DNA of 64,000 nt, from contig NZ_CP066771.1 in assembly GCF_016466415.2 (NCBI RefSeq), forward strand, positions 310,001 to 374,000. The letters are read 5' to 3'. Positions 6,634-15,428 of the stretch are shown piece after piece. The position numbers and the translations under genes are program-made. Each line of letters starts with the position of its first letter. Position 1 is the first letter of the stretch. The notes below the pieces were generated by a model that saw nothing but the letters and a program-made list of their open reading frames with translations, did no database searches and was not told the DNA's origin. The stretch is from Ralstonia pickettii. Lineage in GTDB: Bacteria > Pseudomonadota > Gammaproteobacteria > Burkholderiales > Burkholderiaceae.

Positions 6634-9050
6634 GCGGCGGCGTGCTGATCGTGATGGGCGCGTGGCGCCAGGATGGCGGAAAACACGAGCGCAAGCATGG
6701 CGCCCGGGCCGACGGTCAATCCGAACGTCTCAAGCATCGGCACGCGGGAGAAGGCCAGCAGCCCGAAGCCGGCCACCGTTGCCAGGTTGGCCACCAGCAG
6801 TGACACCAGCGTCTGTGGAGCAATGGCCTGGGTGCGCTGATTGAAGAACAGCGCGTAGTTTGATCCCACCGCCACGATCAGCAGCATGCCGACCAGATGC
6901 AGGATGGTCAGCGGCACGCGCGCCAGTGCAAAGCCGGCCGTCACCACCAGCACCGCCGCCACCAGGGGCGCCAACGCCCGCAAGGTCCGCTGCGGCGAAC
7001 GCAGCGCCACGATCAGCAGCAACGCGATCGCCGCAAAACCGGCAAGCGAGAGGCGAAGGTCTTCGCGCACGTAGTTCACGTACATCCGATCGGCTTCGGC
7101 CTTCATGTCGACGAAGAGCGCGCCGGGCACGTCCGCTTGTTCGACGGCGGAGCGAATTGGGGTGGCGTCCAGGCTGGGACGACTTATGGCGTCATTTGCG
7201 GCACCCGGCGCGGCCGCTGGTGCACGCAATGGCAGCATGGCGCTCCATTGTCCTGCGCGCTTGGTCAGCAGCGCGTCCACCGCCAATGCCATCGACGTGC
7301 CCTTCAGGTCTTCGCGCCGCAAAAGGGGCTGCCCGCGTGCCGCATCGACATCGGCGACAAACGGGGCGAAGAGATCGGGTTTTACGCGGATCGGCTGGTC
7401 TTCCACCGCGCTGCGCATGCGTGTGGCCAGTGCATCGGCCGCCGGCAAGCTCGCGAGGCGCGCGCGCTGTGTGGCATCGCTCGGCAGGTAGCGCGCGGGA
7501 TTCTCGAAGCCGGCGAGCACGCCGTTGTCCACGAGCGGTTGCAGTTGCGTGGCGATCTTCTCGGCGCCTTCAAGCGCGGCCTGTTCCGTTGCTGCCGGGA
7601 TCACCACCAGATAGCGCACATCGGGTGCCCCCACGTCTGCGCGCAGGCTGGCGTCAAGCGCCTGGCTCTTCGCAGGGACGGGGCTCAGCGCGGCCAGTTC
7701 GCGGCTCCACAAGCCATCGCGATGCAGCGCAAGTGTCGTGCATGCACCGATGAGCACCGCCGCCAACAGCCAGCGCAGGCGCGGCGCGGCAGACGTCGCC
7801 CGCGTCAGCCACGCGCCCACGCGCGAAAGATCACGCGTCGCCACTTCTGCACCACGCAGATGCGGTAGCACGTAGCGCGTGACGAGCGCGGCCGTTACTA
7901 ACCCCACAATCGAATACAGCCCCAGTTGCACCAGGCCGGGAAAGCCCGAGAACAGCATCGACGCAAAGCCGCATACCGAGGTCAGCACACCCAGGCGGAT
8001 GGTCGGCCAGTACGTGGCAATCCATGCGCGCAGGCTGTCGTTGGCGGTGGCGCCGCGCAGGCGGGCGGATTGCACAAACAGGTAGATCGAATAGTCGACT
8101 GCCTCGCCGATGAGCGTGGTGCCGAACCCGAGCGTGAGCCCGTGCACCGCGCCGAACGTCAGGCTGACGGCTGCCACGCCCGCCGCCACGCCAGACAGCA
8201 CCGGCAGCAACCCCAGCACCACCGTGCGCGGTGAGCGGTACACCGTCAGCAGCAGTGCCACCACGAGTACGAGGCTGACGGCGGAAAGCCGCTCGACGTC
8301 GTGCTTGATGGTGTTGCGCGATTCGACGGAGAACACGCCCGGGCCGGTCATCAGGAGGCGCGTTGACGCTGCGTGTGGCACCGCGCGCGCAACCGCATCG
8401 AACGCACGGCGCACGGCATCAATGGCATGCGCCTGTGCGTCAGTGTCGGAGCCGGCGGCCGTTGTCTGCACGACCAGCACGGCACGCTGGCCATCGCGCG
8501 ACGCCCACACGCCGTGCTTTGACGACGGCAGCGCGGTGTTGTCGAGCTGGCTGACGAGTGCCGCCACCTCGCCGGTCGGGTCACGCGGCAGCATGTTCTT
8601 GGCGACGAGCCCTGCCGATGAACTCAACAGATCGAGGCTTTCGCCCAGCGCCGCATGTAGCCCTTCGGCGGAAAAGCGCTGCGGCGTGACCGCGGGGCTC
8701 AGCACGTAGCGGTGGTCGAAGATGAACTGCCGGTCGCGCGCTTCGCTCACGGGCTCACCGTTGTTGACGGCGTTGAATTGCGTGTCGGTACGCAGCCTCG
8801 CAGCGAGCTGCTTTGACAGCGTTGCACGGGTGGCCGCGTCATCACCCTCGATGCTGACGAGGATGAGCCGCGACACGAGCCCCTCGCGCAACTGGTCGAC
8901 CAGCACGCGTTGCTCGGCACTCGGCGATCGCGGCAGAAACGCCGACAAGTCCGCCGTAAAGCTGGTACGTCCGATCACGACCGCGCACAGCAGCAGGCCG
9001 GTCAACCAGACCAGCACCGCAGGGCGACGCAGGGCGTGCAAGCGTTTCAT
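6630..9050 (-). CDS. MMPL/RND-family exporter
   Basis: This 806-residue polytopic membrane protein has the RND/MMPL layout: one N-terminal helix, a large periplasmic loop, five helices, then the same again (helices around residues 255-410 and 655-800). MMPL proteins export lipids, and in aryl-polyene clusters an MMPL homologue together with a LolA-like carrier is thought to move the finished lipid toward the outer membrane. The gene starts 13 bp after the LolA-like gene ends and overlaps the deacetylase gene by 4 bp. No outer-membrane or fusion partner gene is adjacent. Confidence 0.85.
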   Translation of the reverse strand: MKRLHALRRPAVLVWLTGLLLCAVVIGRTSFTADLSAFLPRSPSAEQRVLVDQLREGLVSRLILVSIEGDDAATRATLSKQLAARLRTDTQFNAVNNGEPVSEARDRQFIFDHRYVLSPAVTPQRFSAEGLHAALGESLDLLSSSAGLVAKNMLPRDPTGEVAALVSQLDNTALPSSKHGVWASRDGQRAVLVVQTTAAGSDTDAQAHAIDAVRRAFDAVARAVPHAASTRLLMTGPGVFSVESRNTIKHDVERLSAVSLVLVVALLLTVYRSPRTVVLGLLPVLSGVAAGVAAVSLTFGAVHGLTLGFGTTLIGEAVDYSIYLFVQSARLRGATANDSLRAWIATYWPTIRLGVLTSVCGFASMLFSGFPGLVQLGLYSIVGLVTAALVTRYVLPHLRGAEVATRDLSRVGAWLTRATSAAPRLRWLLAAVLIGACTTLALHRDGLWSRELAALSPVPAKSQALDASLRADVGAPDVRYLVVIPAATEQAALEGAEKIATQLQPLVDNGVLAGFENPARYLPSDATQRARLASLPAADALATRMRSAVEDQPIRVKPDLFAPFVADVDAARGQPLLRREDLKGTSMALAVDALLTKRAGQWSAMLPLRAPAAAPGAANDAISRPSLDATPIRSAVEQADVPGALFVDMKAEADRMYVNYVREDLRLSLAGFAAIALLLIVALRSPQRTLRALAPLVAAVLVVTAGFALARVPLTILHLVGMLLIVAVGSNYALFFNQRTQAIAPQTLVSLLVANLATVAGFGLLAFSRVPMLETFGLTVGPGAMLALVFSAILAPRAHHDQHAAA

Positions 9051-9063
9051 GTGCGCGCCATCC

Positions 9064-9660
9064 TTAGTTGCCGGGCACGCGCTGCAGGCGCATCAGCGAA
9101 TGATCGCCGTCGGCCTGGCGGATGGCGACACTGCGCAGCACATCGCGCGTACCTTCCAGCGTGACGGTGCTGACGACCTTTTGCATGCGCGCGTCGATCG
9201 GCGAAAGGGTGAGCGTCCAGTCATCGCCGTGGCCCGCGATGGCGACCTTGTAGATCGCTTCGAGCGCGTAGCGGTTACCGGCCAGCGTCGCGCGGATGCT
9301 CTCGATAAAGGCGCCCAGCTCGGGGTACTGCGACAGCGGCATCGTGAACGTGCGCTGATTGCGCTCCACGGTCAGCTTGTCACCGTCGATGACGAGATGC
9401 TCGGGCTTCGGCGCCAGGGTGTGCTTTTCCAGATGATCGGGCGCGACGAACACCAACTCGCCGGACGATTCGATGGGCTGGGCCGCGATCGACAACGTCT
9501 TTGTTTCCGTGAACGTGGCGCGCCCCGATTTGTTGCGCGCGAGCGTCGACATCAGTCGGTCGAGTGTCCAGGCGGTATCCGCAGCGTGAGCGGTCGCGCC
9601 CAGCATGCTGGCCGCGAGCAAGGCCAGGAAGGCGCGGAAGAATGGGCGCGTTGCAGTCAT
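9064..9660 (-). CDS. LolA-like periplasmic carrier of the polyene cluster
   Basis: The 198-residue protein has a Sec signal (about residues 1-26, ending AHA) and a single LolA-like beta domain, the lipoprotein-carrier fold. In aryl-polyene clusters such LolA-related proteins probably shuttle the lipid product across the periplasm; this member is more likely to serve the cluster than general lipoprotein sorting because of where it lies. The start overlaps the stop of the acyltransferase gene in an ATGA arrangement. Confidence 0.82.
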   Translation of the reverse strand: MTATRPFFRAFLALLAASMLGATAHAADTAWTLDRLMSTLARNKSGRATFTETKTLSIAAQPIESSGELVFVAPDHLEKHTLAPKPEHLVIDGDKLTVERNQRTFTMPLSQYPELGAFIESIRATLAGNRYALEAIYKVAIAGHGDDWTLTLSPIDARMQKVVSTVTLEGTRDVLRSVAIRQADGDHSLMRLQRVPGN

Positions 9661-10619
9661 GGCGTTTGCGTGGTCTGGTGGTCGGCGGGGGTGTGATCCG
9701 GCGCTCCGGCCGCGTCGGCATCCTGCCAGAAGTCGAAGTAATTGAACCAGTTGTACGGTGCGGTGCGGCAGTAATGTTCAACGCGTTCCACATAGCGGCC
9801 GAGCGCGGCTTGCACGGCGGCGGCGCGATCTTCGCGGCGCACATCGGCGAAATCCGCCAACAGATCGAAATGCACGGCGTAGCGGTTGCCGCCCAGGTGC
9901 AGCCCCGTCATGAACAGCACGGGGCGTTTGAGCATGGCGGCCATGTGCAGCGGCCCCAACGGAAACGCCGCCGGGCTGCCGAGAAAATCCATGTGCCGGA
10001 CTGACGGCCCCGCATCGCGCAACAGCGTGCGATCGGCCAGCATGCCGACGAGCCGGTTGTCATCCAGCGCTTCGCGCACCCGCAGCATGGCGTCTACCTG
10101 GCCCAGCGGAATCACCTCAGGCGCCGCGGCCGGGTTGATGGCGGCAACGGCCGCGTTGATGTTTCGCGCGTTCTCTTCGTACATGGCGACAGCCACGCGT
10201 AGATCCGGCACCGTCCGGCCGAGCGCGCGTACCACCTCGAAACTGCCCAGGTGCGCGCCCAGCAGGAACGCGCCGCGCCCCTGCGCCAGCACGTTGTGCA
10301 CGTGCTGTTGGCCCTGCAACTGGATGTCGAACAGACCGAAGCGCCCGCTGATCAGGTAGATGCGGTCATGAATGGTCGTGGCGAACGTGAGCATGTGGCG
10401 GAACACCTCACGCAACGTTGCAGGGCGGCCGAACGCGCGGCGCAGATACTCACGCGAAGCACGCCGCGCCGCTGGCGAGGCCGCCACGAAATACAACGCA
10501 ATCAGGCGCAGCAGGACCCGGCCAAACGGCCGCCCGAGCCGCAGCGAGAGCCACGTCATCAGGCGCAGCAGCGCGAGGTTGCTGCGCTCCGGCCGCTCGG
10601 CCCAGTCGGAGCGCTTCAT
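9657..10619 (-). CDS. LpxL/HtrB-type acyltransferase
   Basis: The 320-residue protein belongs to the lysophospholipid/lauroyl acyltransferase family. The HX4E catalytic motif is seen as HLGSFE near residue 158, inside the typical context LLGAHLGSFE. It has no cleavable signal but has hydrophobic N-terminal helices, as expected for an inner-membrane-associated enzyme acting on ACP-bound chains. In polyene clusters it may transfer the acyl chain to a lipid or sugar acceptor. The ATG overlaps the stop of the ligase-dehydratase gene by 4 bp. Confidence 0.85.
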   Translation of the reverse strand: MKRSDWAERPERSNLALLRLMTWLSLRLGRPFGRVLLRLIALYFVAASPAARRASREYLRRAFGRPATLREVFRHMLTFATTIHDRIYLISGRFGLFDIQLQGQQHVHNVLAQGRGAFLLGAHLGSFEVVRALGRTVPDLRVAVAMYEENARNINAAVAAINPAAAPEVIPLGQVDAMLRVREALDDNRLVGMLADRTLLRDAGPSVRHMDFLGSPAAFPLGPLHMAAMLKRPVLFMTGLHLGGNRYAVHFDLLADFADVRREDRAAAVQAALGRYVERVEHYCRTAPYNWFNYFDFWQDADAAGAPDHTPADHQTTQTP

Positions 10620-12313
10620 GCGGCAACGCCCTCCGGTGCCGGGGCAGACAGCACGCCGCTGGCCACTTCACGTTCGCCCGCGCGGATTGTGAAGCGCACG
10701 GCGTTGCTTGCCGTCGTCTCGAACGCGAGATCGAGCACTTCCCCGGGTGCCGCAGGACTGAGAAACTTGGCCGAGTTGATCTTGCACGCATCAAGCGAGC
10801 GGCCCTGCGCCGCACCGATCGTGTGAAGCGCATGGTCGAGCAGCACCACGCCCGGCACGATCGGATGGCCAGGAAAGTGCCCCGGCAGCGCGGGGTGATC
10901 AGCGGGAATCGTGAAGCGCATGCCGTGCTTGTGTGCGTTGCGGTGCGAATGCTGCGCGATCAGCGCGGCCAGCACGTCGCGCGCCAGTTTGCCGGTTTCG
11001 TTGCGCGGCAGCGCGTCCACCAGCAGCAGCGGACGCGGCATAAACGCTGCGTCGATGCGGTCGTGCAGGGCACGCAGCACATCCGCCGCGCTGAGGCCCG
11101 GCGCCACAACCAGCGCCACCAGGCGCGTGACTGCCGCGCTGCCGTGCTTGTGCGGGGCGGCGGGCGCATCGTTCGGCATGTAGAACACGCCGTCCACCAC
11201 ACCGGCAATCGCGTTGAGTTGATGGTTCAGATACGCCAGCGACGACCGCTTGCCTGCAATGTTGATCAGATCGGCCTTGCGCCCGTGCAGGAGAAAGTGC
11301 GTGTCGTCGATCAGTTCGATCGCGTCACCCATCGGTACCGGGGTTTCGACGTGTTCGCCATAGACCCACACCGTCGGGCCTTCGTCTGCCGGCGTGCCGG
11401 CGCGCGATTCCATGCGGACATCGGGGTACAGGTGCCACGCCGTTTCCTGCGCGGTGCGGCGCGTCGCCACCTGGCCGGTTTCGGTGCTGCCGTAAATCTC
11501 CAGGAGCGGCGCGGATAAGCGCGTCTCGGCCTCGCGCGCCAGCGCCTCCGAGAGCGGCGCAGTGGCCGACAGCACGAGCGATGCGCTCGGCAAGGCGGCC
11601 TCCGATGCCAGCAGCGCTCGCAGATGCACCGGCGAGGTCACCAGCACGCGCGGCTGCGGCACCGCCTCCAGCGCCTCGCGAATGTCCGCCGGATAGAACG
11701 GCTGCCGGCTGCTGAACGCCAGGCCACCTTGCAGCGCCAGCAGCACCGTCACCTCAAAGCCGTACATGTGCTGCGCCGGCACGGTGCCGACCAGCGTGAA
11801 CGCGCGCCCGTCGCCCAGGCCGAGATGGTCGACGGCCGTGCGCATGCAGCGCACCAGCGCGCCCCACGTCTTGCGGTGCGGCACCGGCGTGCCCGTCGAT
11901 CCGGACGTAAACAGCACCGCCATGATTTGCGAGGCGTCGATCTGCGGCACGTCGATGGGCGCGGTGTCGGCATCCAACGCATCGGGATAACAAAAGCCCG
12001 GCAGGTCGACGGGGCAGGCCGCCGCGTCGTGCAGGCAGAACACATCCGGCGCGAATGCCGAAAGCTGACGCACCATCTGCGGCGTCTGCATGGGCGGCAG
12101 CAGGCTGATCTTGCCGGCCACCAGCGTCGCGCACAGGCCGACGGCAAAGCGGTAACGGTCTGCGCAGGCATTGAATACGTGGGCGCCTGGCGGCAGCATC
12201 GGGGCCAGCGCCATCACATCGGCCAGGAACGCGCGTGCGGAGACGGGCGTACCGTCACGCCAGGCAAGCGTGTGGTCGAGCGTTGAATGGGAGACCAGCG
12301 GGTAAGTCGGCAT
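10616..12313 (-). CDS. Fused AMP-forming acyl/aryl ligase and ApeI-like dehydratase
   Basis: This 565-residue protein joins two functions. Residues 1 to about 450 form an ANL adenylating domain with LFTSGSTGTP (about 134-143), YGSTETGQ and the C-terminal catalytic Lys in PRNETGKLARD. The last hundred residues form a hotdog dehydratase domain with HPALPGHFPGHPIVPGV, typical of ApeI-like enzymes. In other aryl-polyene clusters these two functions are, as I recall, separate genes. The ligase half probably loads the starter acid on the carrier protein. I prefer the ATG at 12313, 25 bp after the upstream gene; an ATG at 12412 would overlap that gene by 74 bp and add a low-complexity tail. No strong ribosome site is visible, consistent with coupled translation. 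Confidence 0.82.
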   Translation of the reverse strand: MPTYPLVSHSTLDHTLAWRDGTPVSARAFLADVMALAPMLPPGAHVFNACADRYRFAVGLCATLVAGKISLLPPMQTPQMVRQLSAFAPDVFCLHDAAACPVDLPGFCYPDALDADTAPIDVPQIDASQIMAVLFTSGSTGTPVPHRKTWGALVRCMRTAVDHLGLGDGRAFTLVGTVPAQHMYGFEVTVLLALQGGLAFSSRQPFYPADIREALEAVPQPRVLVTSPVHLRALLASEAALPSASLVLSATAPLSEALAREAETRLSAPLLEIYGSTETGQVATRRTAQETAWHLYPDVRMESRAGTPADEGPTVWVYGEHVETPVPMGDAIELIDDTHFLLHGRKADLINIAGKRSSLAYLNHQLNAIAGVVDGVFYMPNDAPAAPHKHGSAAVTRLVALVVAPGLSAADVLRALHDRIDAAFMPRPLLLVDALPRNETGKLARDVLAALIAQHSHRNAHKHGMRFTIPADHPALPGHFPGHPIVPGVVLLDHALHTIGAAQGRSLDACKINSAKFLSPAAPGEVLDLAFETTASNAVRFTIRAGEREVASGVLSAPAPEGVAA

Positions 12314-12338
12314 GAAGCGAATCTTGAAGCGTGCGGGT

Positions 12339-13013
12339 TCAGCGGGGGCGCTCTGTGGCGATGGGCGTTGCGTGCCTGGATTGCTCCGATTGTCGATAGG
12401 CGCGCACCGCATCGAACAGGCTGGAGTGTGGCTCGCCGCGCAGCACGATGCGGCGGCATAGGTATTCCGCCACGAACATCACGCCCACCAGCGGCAGCGA
12501 CAGGTAGTTCGCAAACGTCGACCACGTGACGGTGGGTGCCGTGGCAAACAGCAGCGTGGATACGGCGGCGGTCACCAGGAAAAACAGCGTCCACGCCAGC
12601 GTGACTTGCCGCGAGTAACGCGCAATGCGCGGCGTCAGCGTGCCGTGCACCATGTGAGCAAAGTGCGTGCACAGCGGCTCGCGCCCCGCCACCAGCGTGC
12701 GGCCGAACACGTAGGCCATCATCAGGTTGAAGCTTGCATGCTCGAGGTACAGGCCCCAGTCAAAATGCGCTGCCAGCGGCGCGCGCGCCCTCCACAGCAC
12801 TGAGCAGACGAGCAACCACAGCGGCAACAGCCATGCACGATGCGTGGTACGTGTGGCCGCCACCAGCGCGATTGCCAACGGCGGTAACAGCGCCATTGCC
12901 AGGCCCACGCCATGCGCGCCCGGCGTGGCCGCTGCGTAATGCGCACCGACCTGATACGCCACGATCGCACCCACGCCCGCCGCGCCTCGCGCAAAGCTGG
13001 TCAGTCGGTGCAT
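12339..13013 (-). CDS. COG4648-type integral membrane protein
   Basis: The 224-residue protein has about five to six hydrophobic segments, with charged loops containing HFDWGLYLEHA and CTHFAHMVHGTL. These resemble the COG4648 membrane family found in aryl-polyene clusters, whose biochemical role is not established to my knowledge. It is the first gene of the minus-strand operon and faces the divergently transcribed carrier-protein gene across about 400 bp. The family call rests on neighbourhood and general pattern, so it is moderately confident. Confidence 0.7.
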   Translation of the reverse strand: MHRLTSFARGAAGVGAIVAYQVGAHYAAATPGAHGVGLAMALLPPLAIALVAATRTTHRAWLLPLWLLVCSVLWRARAPLAAHFDWGLYLEHASFNLMMAYVFGRTLVAGREPLCTHFAHMVHGTLTPRIARYSRQVTLAWTLFFLVTAAVSTLLFATAPTVTWSTFANYLSLPLVGVMFVAEYLCRRIVLRGEPHSSLFDAVRAYRQSEQSRHATPIATERPR

Positions 13014-13425
13014 GGCAGGGCAAGGTGCGGGGAGCGGCGCTGCATGGTTGTCGTAGGGGAGTGCACGGCAGTTTCATCGTAGGGCGGGGCACATTCTAGG
13101 GCCCCGAGCCTGTCTCGCCCGATCCGGCGGCGGCGTGTTTGTAACTGGATGTACGCGCTCGGCCGGCCGTGCGACGGCGCCCCTTGCCGCTTTGTGGCGC
13201 CACACAAGCCGTTGAATCGTTTGCGTCACTTCGTGAAAGCGCCGCGATATGCGGTGTTTGTCACGGTTTCGCGCTATACGGGGTGTACCCCTTCGTCTAG
13301 AATCCGCCTAGCTTAAACGACCCCCTTCACAGGCTGGGCTGGACAAGGCAGGGGCTTCGCGCAAGGAGAACGTCGTTGGCTCTGGCCGCAATCCCCGCTA
13401 CATGCCGCCTGTGGTTGCAAGACCG
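13014..13425. promoter_or_regulatory. Divergent promoter region of the polyene cluster
   Basis: This 412-bp gap separates the minus-strand operon from the plus-strand carrier-protein gene, so it should hold both promoters. A partial palindrome GGGGT-GT-ACCCC lies at 13280-13291, followed by a good -10-like hexamer TAGAAT at 13298-13303 for rightward transcription; no convincing -35 is present. The palindrome sits where a repressor or MerR-type activator would bind. A ribosome site and candidate leader peptide follow at 13363-13429. I see no other gene here. Confidence 0.45.
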
Positions 13426-13429
13426 ATGA
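13376..13429 (+). other. Candidate 17-codon leader peptide coupled to the acyl carrier protein
   Basis: The best ribosome site upstream of the carrier-protein gene, aaggag at 13363-13368, is placed for a TTG at 13376 and not for either ATG of the carrier protein. Translation from that TTG gives 17 codons (residues include LAAIPATCRLWLQDR) and stops at TGA 13427-13429, overlapping the ATG at 13426 as ATGA. This would couple carrier-protein translation to the leader. It may instead be chance. Confidence 0.4.
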
Positions 13430-13686
13430 ACGACCTGGAAAAAGAGCTCGCCGCGCTCATGATCGGCGAACTGAATCTCGAAGACATTCAACTCGATGCC
13501 CTGACCGCCGACACACCGCTGTATGGCGAAGGATTCGGACTCGATTCCATCGATATCCTCGAAGTTGCGTTGCTGATCTCCAAGAAATACGGCTTCGAGC
13601 TGCGCTCGGGCGATCCCGATAACCAGAAGATCTTCGCCTCGCTGGGCTCGCTCGCGGCCTACGTGGCAGAACACCGCACGCGATAG
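13426..13686 (+). CDS. Acyl carrier protein of the polyene cluster
   Basis: This 86-residue acidic protein is an acyl carrier protein. The phosphopantetheine attachment Ser lies in GLDSIDIL, preceded by the usual acidic helix. An upstream in-frame ATG at 13402 would add eight residues, but neither start has a good ribosome site of its own. I chose 13426 because it overlaps the stop of the candidate leader peptide. It is transcribed away from the ketosynthase operon and together with the glycosyltransferase. Only one carrier protein is present in the window, whereas some aryl-polyene clusters have two. Confidence 0.88.
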   Translation: MNDLEKELAALMIGELNLEDIQLDALTADTPLYGEGFGLDSIDILEVALLISKKYGFELRSGDPDNQKIFASLGSLAAYVAEHRTR

Positions 13687-13740
13687 GCTCGCGCCAGCGC
13701 CCGACGCATTCCGCTTTCAACGTTTGGCCGGACCGACGCC

Positions 13741-14511
13741 ATGCCGATGACCGGCGCTTCCACTTCGCACCTCGTTCTGATTCCAAGCTACAACCCTGGC
13801 CCCAAGGTTGACGACACCGTGCGCAGTGCGCGCGCACAGTGGAACCCGGTCTGGGTGGTGGTGGACGGCAGTACCGACGGCAGCACCGAACGCTTGCAGG
13901 CCATGGCCGCGCAAGACCCGGGGCTGCGGGTGATCGTGCTGCCGCGCAATCGCGGCAAGGGCGTGGCCGTACTGGCTGGTCTGGAGGCCGCTGCGGCAGC
14001 AGGCTTTACCTACGTGCTGACCATGGACGCCGATGGGCAGCATCCTGCCAACCTGATCCCCGAATTCATGGCTGCCTCGCAGGCGGCGCCCGACGCGATG
14101 ATCCTCGGCCAGCCGGTGTTCGACGCAACGGCGCCGCAGATGCGTGTGCAGGGCCGGCGCCTGTCCAATGGCTGCGCGGACATCGAGACCCTGTGGGCTG
14201 GAATTGGCGATACGCTGTTCGGCTTTCGCGTTTATCCAATTGCACCGCTGGCCGAGATCATGCGCCGGCAGAGCTGGATGCGCGGTTTCGATTTCGACCC
14301 GGAAGCGGCAGTGCGCCTGTGCTGGGCCGGCGTACGTCCGATCCGGCTGGCGGCGCCGGTGCGTTACTTCCGCCCGAACGAGGGCGGCGTGTCGCATTTC
14401 CGGTATCTGCGTGACAACATCCTGCTGATCGCGATGCATCTGCGCTTGGCGGCTGAGGGCTTGCTGCGCTTGCCCTCGATGATCGCGCGACGCCTGCAGC
14501 GCGGTTGGTAG
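13741..14511 (+). CDS. Family 2 glycosyltransferase of the polyene cluster
   Basis: The 256-residue protein is a GT2 enzyme with the GT-A signatures IPSYNPG near the N-terminus, VVDGSTDGST and the metal-binding DADGQHP (about residues 99-105). A more distal segment with WMRGFDFDPEAAVRL matches the acceptor region of dolichol-phosphate-mannose-type GT2 proteins. There is no obvious C-terminal membrane pair. It follows the carrier-protein gene by 54 bp on the same strand. It probably adds a sugar to the polyene lipid or its carrier; the donor and acceptor are not visible. Confidence 0.82.
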   Translation: MPMTGASTSHLVLIPSYNPGPKVDDTVRSARAQWNPVWVVVDGSTDGSTERLQAMAAQDPGLRVIVLPRNRGKGVAVLAGLEAAAAAGFTYVLTMDADGQHPANLIPEFMAASQAAPDAMILGQPVFDATAPQMRVQGRRLSNGCADIETLWAGIGDTLFGFRVYPIAPLAEIMRRQSWMRGFDFDPEAAVRLCWAGVRPIRLAAPVRYFRPNEGGVSHFRYLRDNILLIAMHLRLAAEGLLRLPSMIARRLQRGW

Positions 14512-14527
14512 TCCGCGGCAGGCGGAT

Positions 14528-15112
14528 TCAGACCGCTTCCGTGGCGGCCCTGGCCTGGTGCAGCAGGGTTTCTGCGGCGTGCCAGGCTTGTGACGCGGCA
14601 GACGGATCGCCAATCGCGCGGGCGTCGGCCGTGACGCCCGCGAGCAGCATCACGTACACCCCGGCAAGCCGGCGCGCCGTGTTGGCGGGCACCACATCAT
14701 TGAGCAGCGTTTCCATCATTGCGAGCAGATCGTCGCGGTAGAGCACCGCCACGTCGGTGACCTCGGGGCAGGTGTCGCCAAACTCCGCCAGCGCGTGCTC
14801 GAACAGGCAGCCCGCGAACTCTGGAGTGCGGAACCACGTGCCGTACCGGTCGAAGATGCCCTTGAGGCGGGTGGTGGCGTCAGGCATGGGGCCGAGCTTC
14901 CCGGCAATGCTGCCCACGACGAAGCTCTAGCGTTGCTCCAGCACTTCCTTGATCAGATCTTCCTTGCCGGCAAAGTGCCGGTACAACGTCATACGCGCGA
15001 CGTCGGACTCATCGATGATCCAATCGACGCCCTCGGGGTGAAAGCCGTGCCTGGAAAACAGTTCGCCGGCCTTGTCCACCACCTGTTGGCGCTTGCTTTC
15101 GCGCATTGCCAC
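14528..15112 (-). pseudogene. TetR-family regulator interrupted by one in-frame amber stop
   Basis: Two parts of one TetR regulator lie in the same frame, separated only by a TAG at 14927-14929 (codon 62). The first part (61 residues) contains the complete TetR helix-turn-helix: SKRQQVVDKAGELF, then DESDVARMTLYRHFAGKEDLI. Read through the stop, the frame continues into SFVVGSIAGKLGPMPD and the usual effector-binding helices, for 194 residues in total, a normal TetR length. A single C-to-T or G-to-T change from CAG or GAG would give this. It lies convergent with the glycosyltransferase gene. Either the gene is dead, a DNA-binding fragment is made, or the base is a sequencing error. Confidence 0.85.
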
Positions 15113-15428
15113 CTCTCTTGTTTGCTGTGCCGCATGTTAGCGCCGGGTTTTTTTGGGCCGTGGATTCGGCCGGAGGGCCGGCGGCTGCAAGGCGTTGTTG
15201 CCGCGTCAGCTTTATGCTTTGGTAACACAGCTGCACAAGGTTCCGGCTAAAGTAGGCCGATCCGTATCATCAGCCCGCAAATCCTACCGGAGCGGGGAAG
15301 AGAAAGCGTTGTGCAGCCGAGCTGGCGGCGCCGGTTTTGCGAACGGGATCGCAAAAAAGACCGGCACTTGCCAGGTTGTCAACGGAGTTTCTCTCGATCA
15401 ACAGCAACAATAAAAAGGGGTGAGGCGA
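15113..15428. other. Intergenic region, no gene recognised
   Basis: This 316-bp gap lies between the divergent TetR pseudogene and the Sel1-type lipoprotein gene. It holds a short GC hairpin (GCCGG-AGGG-CCGGC near 15170-15183) without a T-tract, and an AT-richer part near 15395-15420 just before the ribosome site. I see no convincing promoter, RNA gene or operator. Confidence 0.4.

Noticed and set aside
13280-13291. A perfect operator palindrome in the divergent promoter
   Set aside because: The arms GGGGT/ACCCC are perfect but the two central bases break the symmetry, and no second copy is present, so it is not called as a separate operator.
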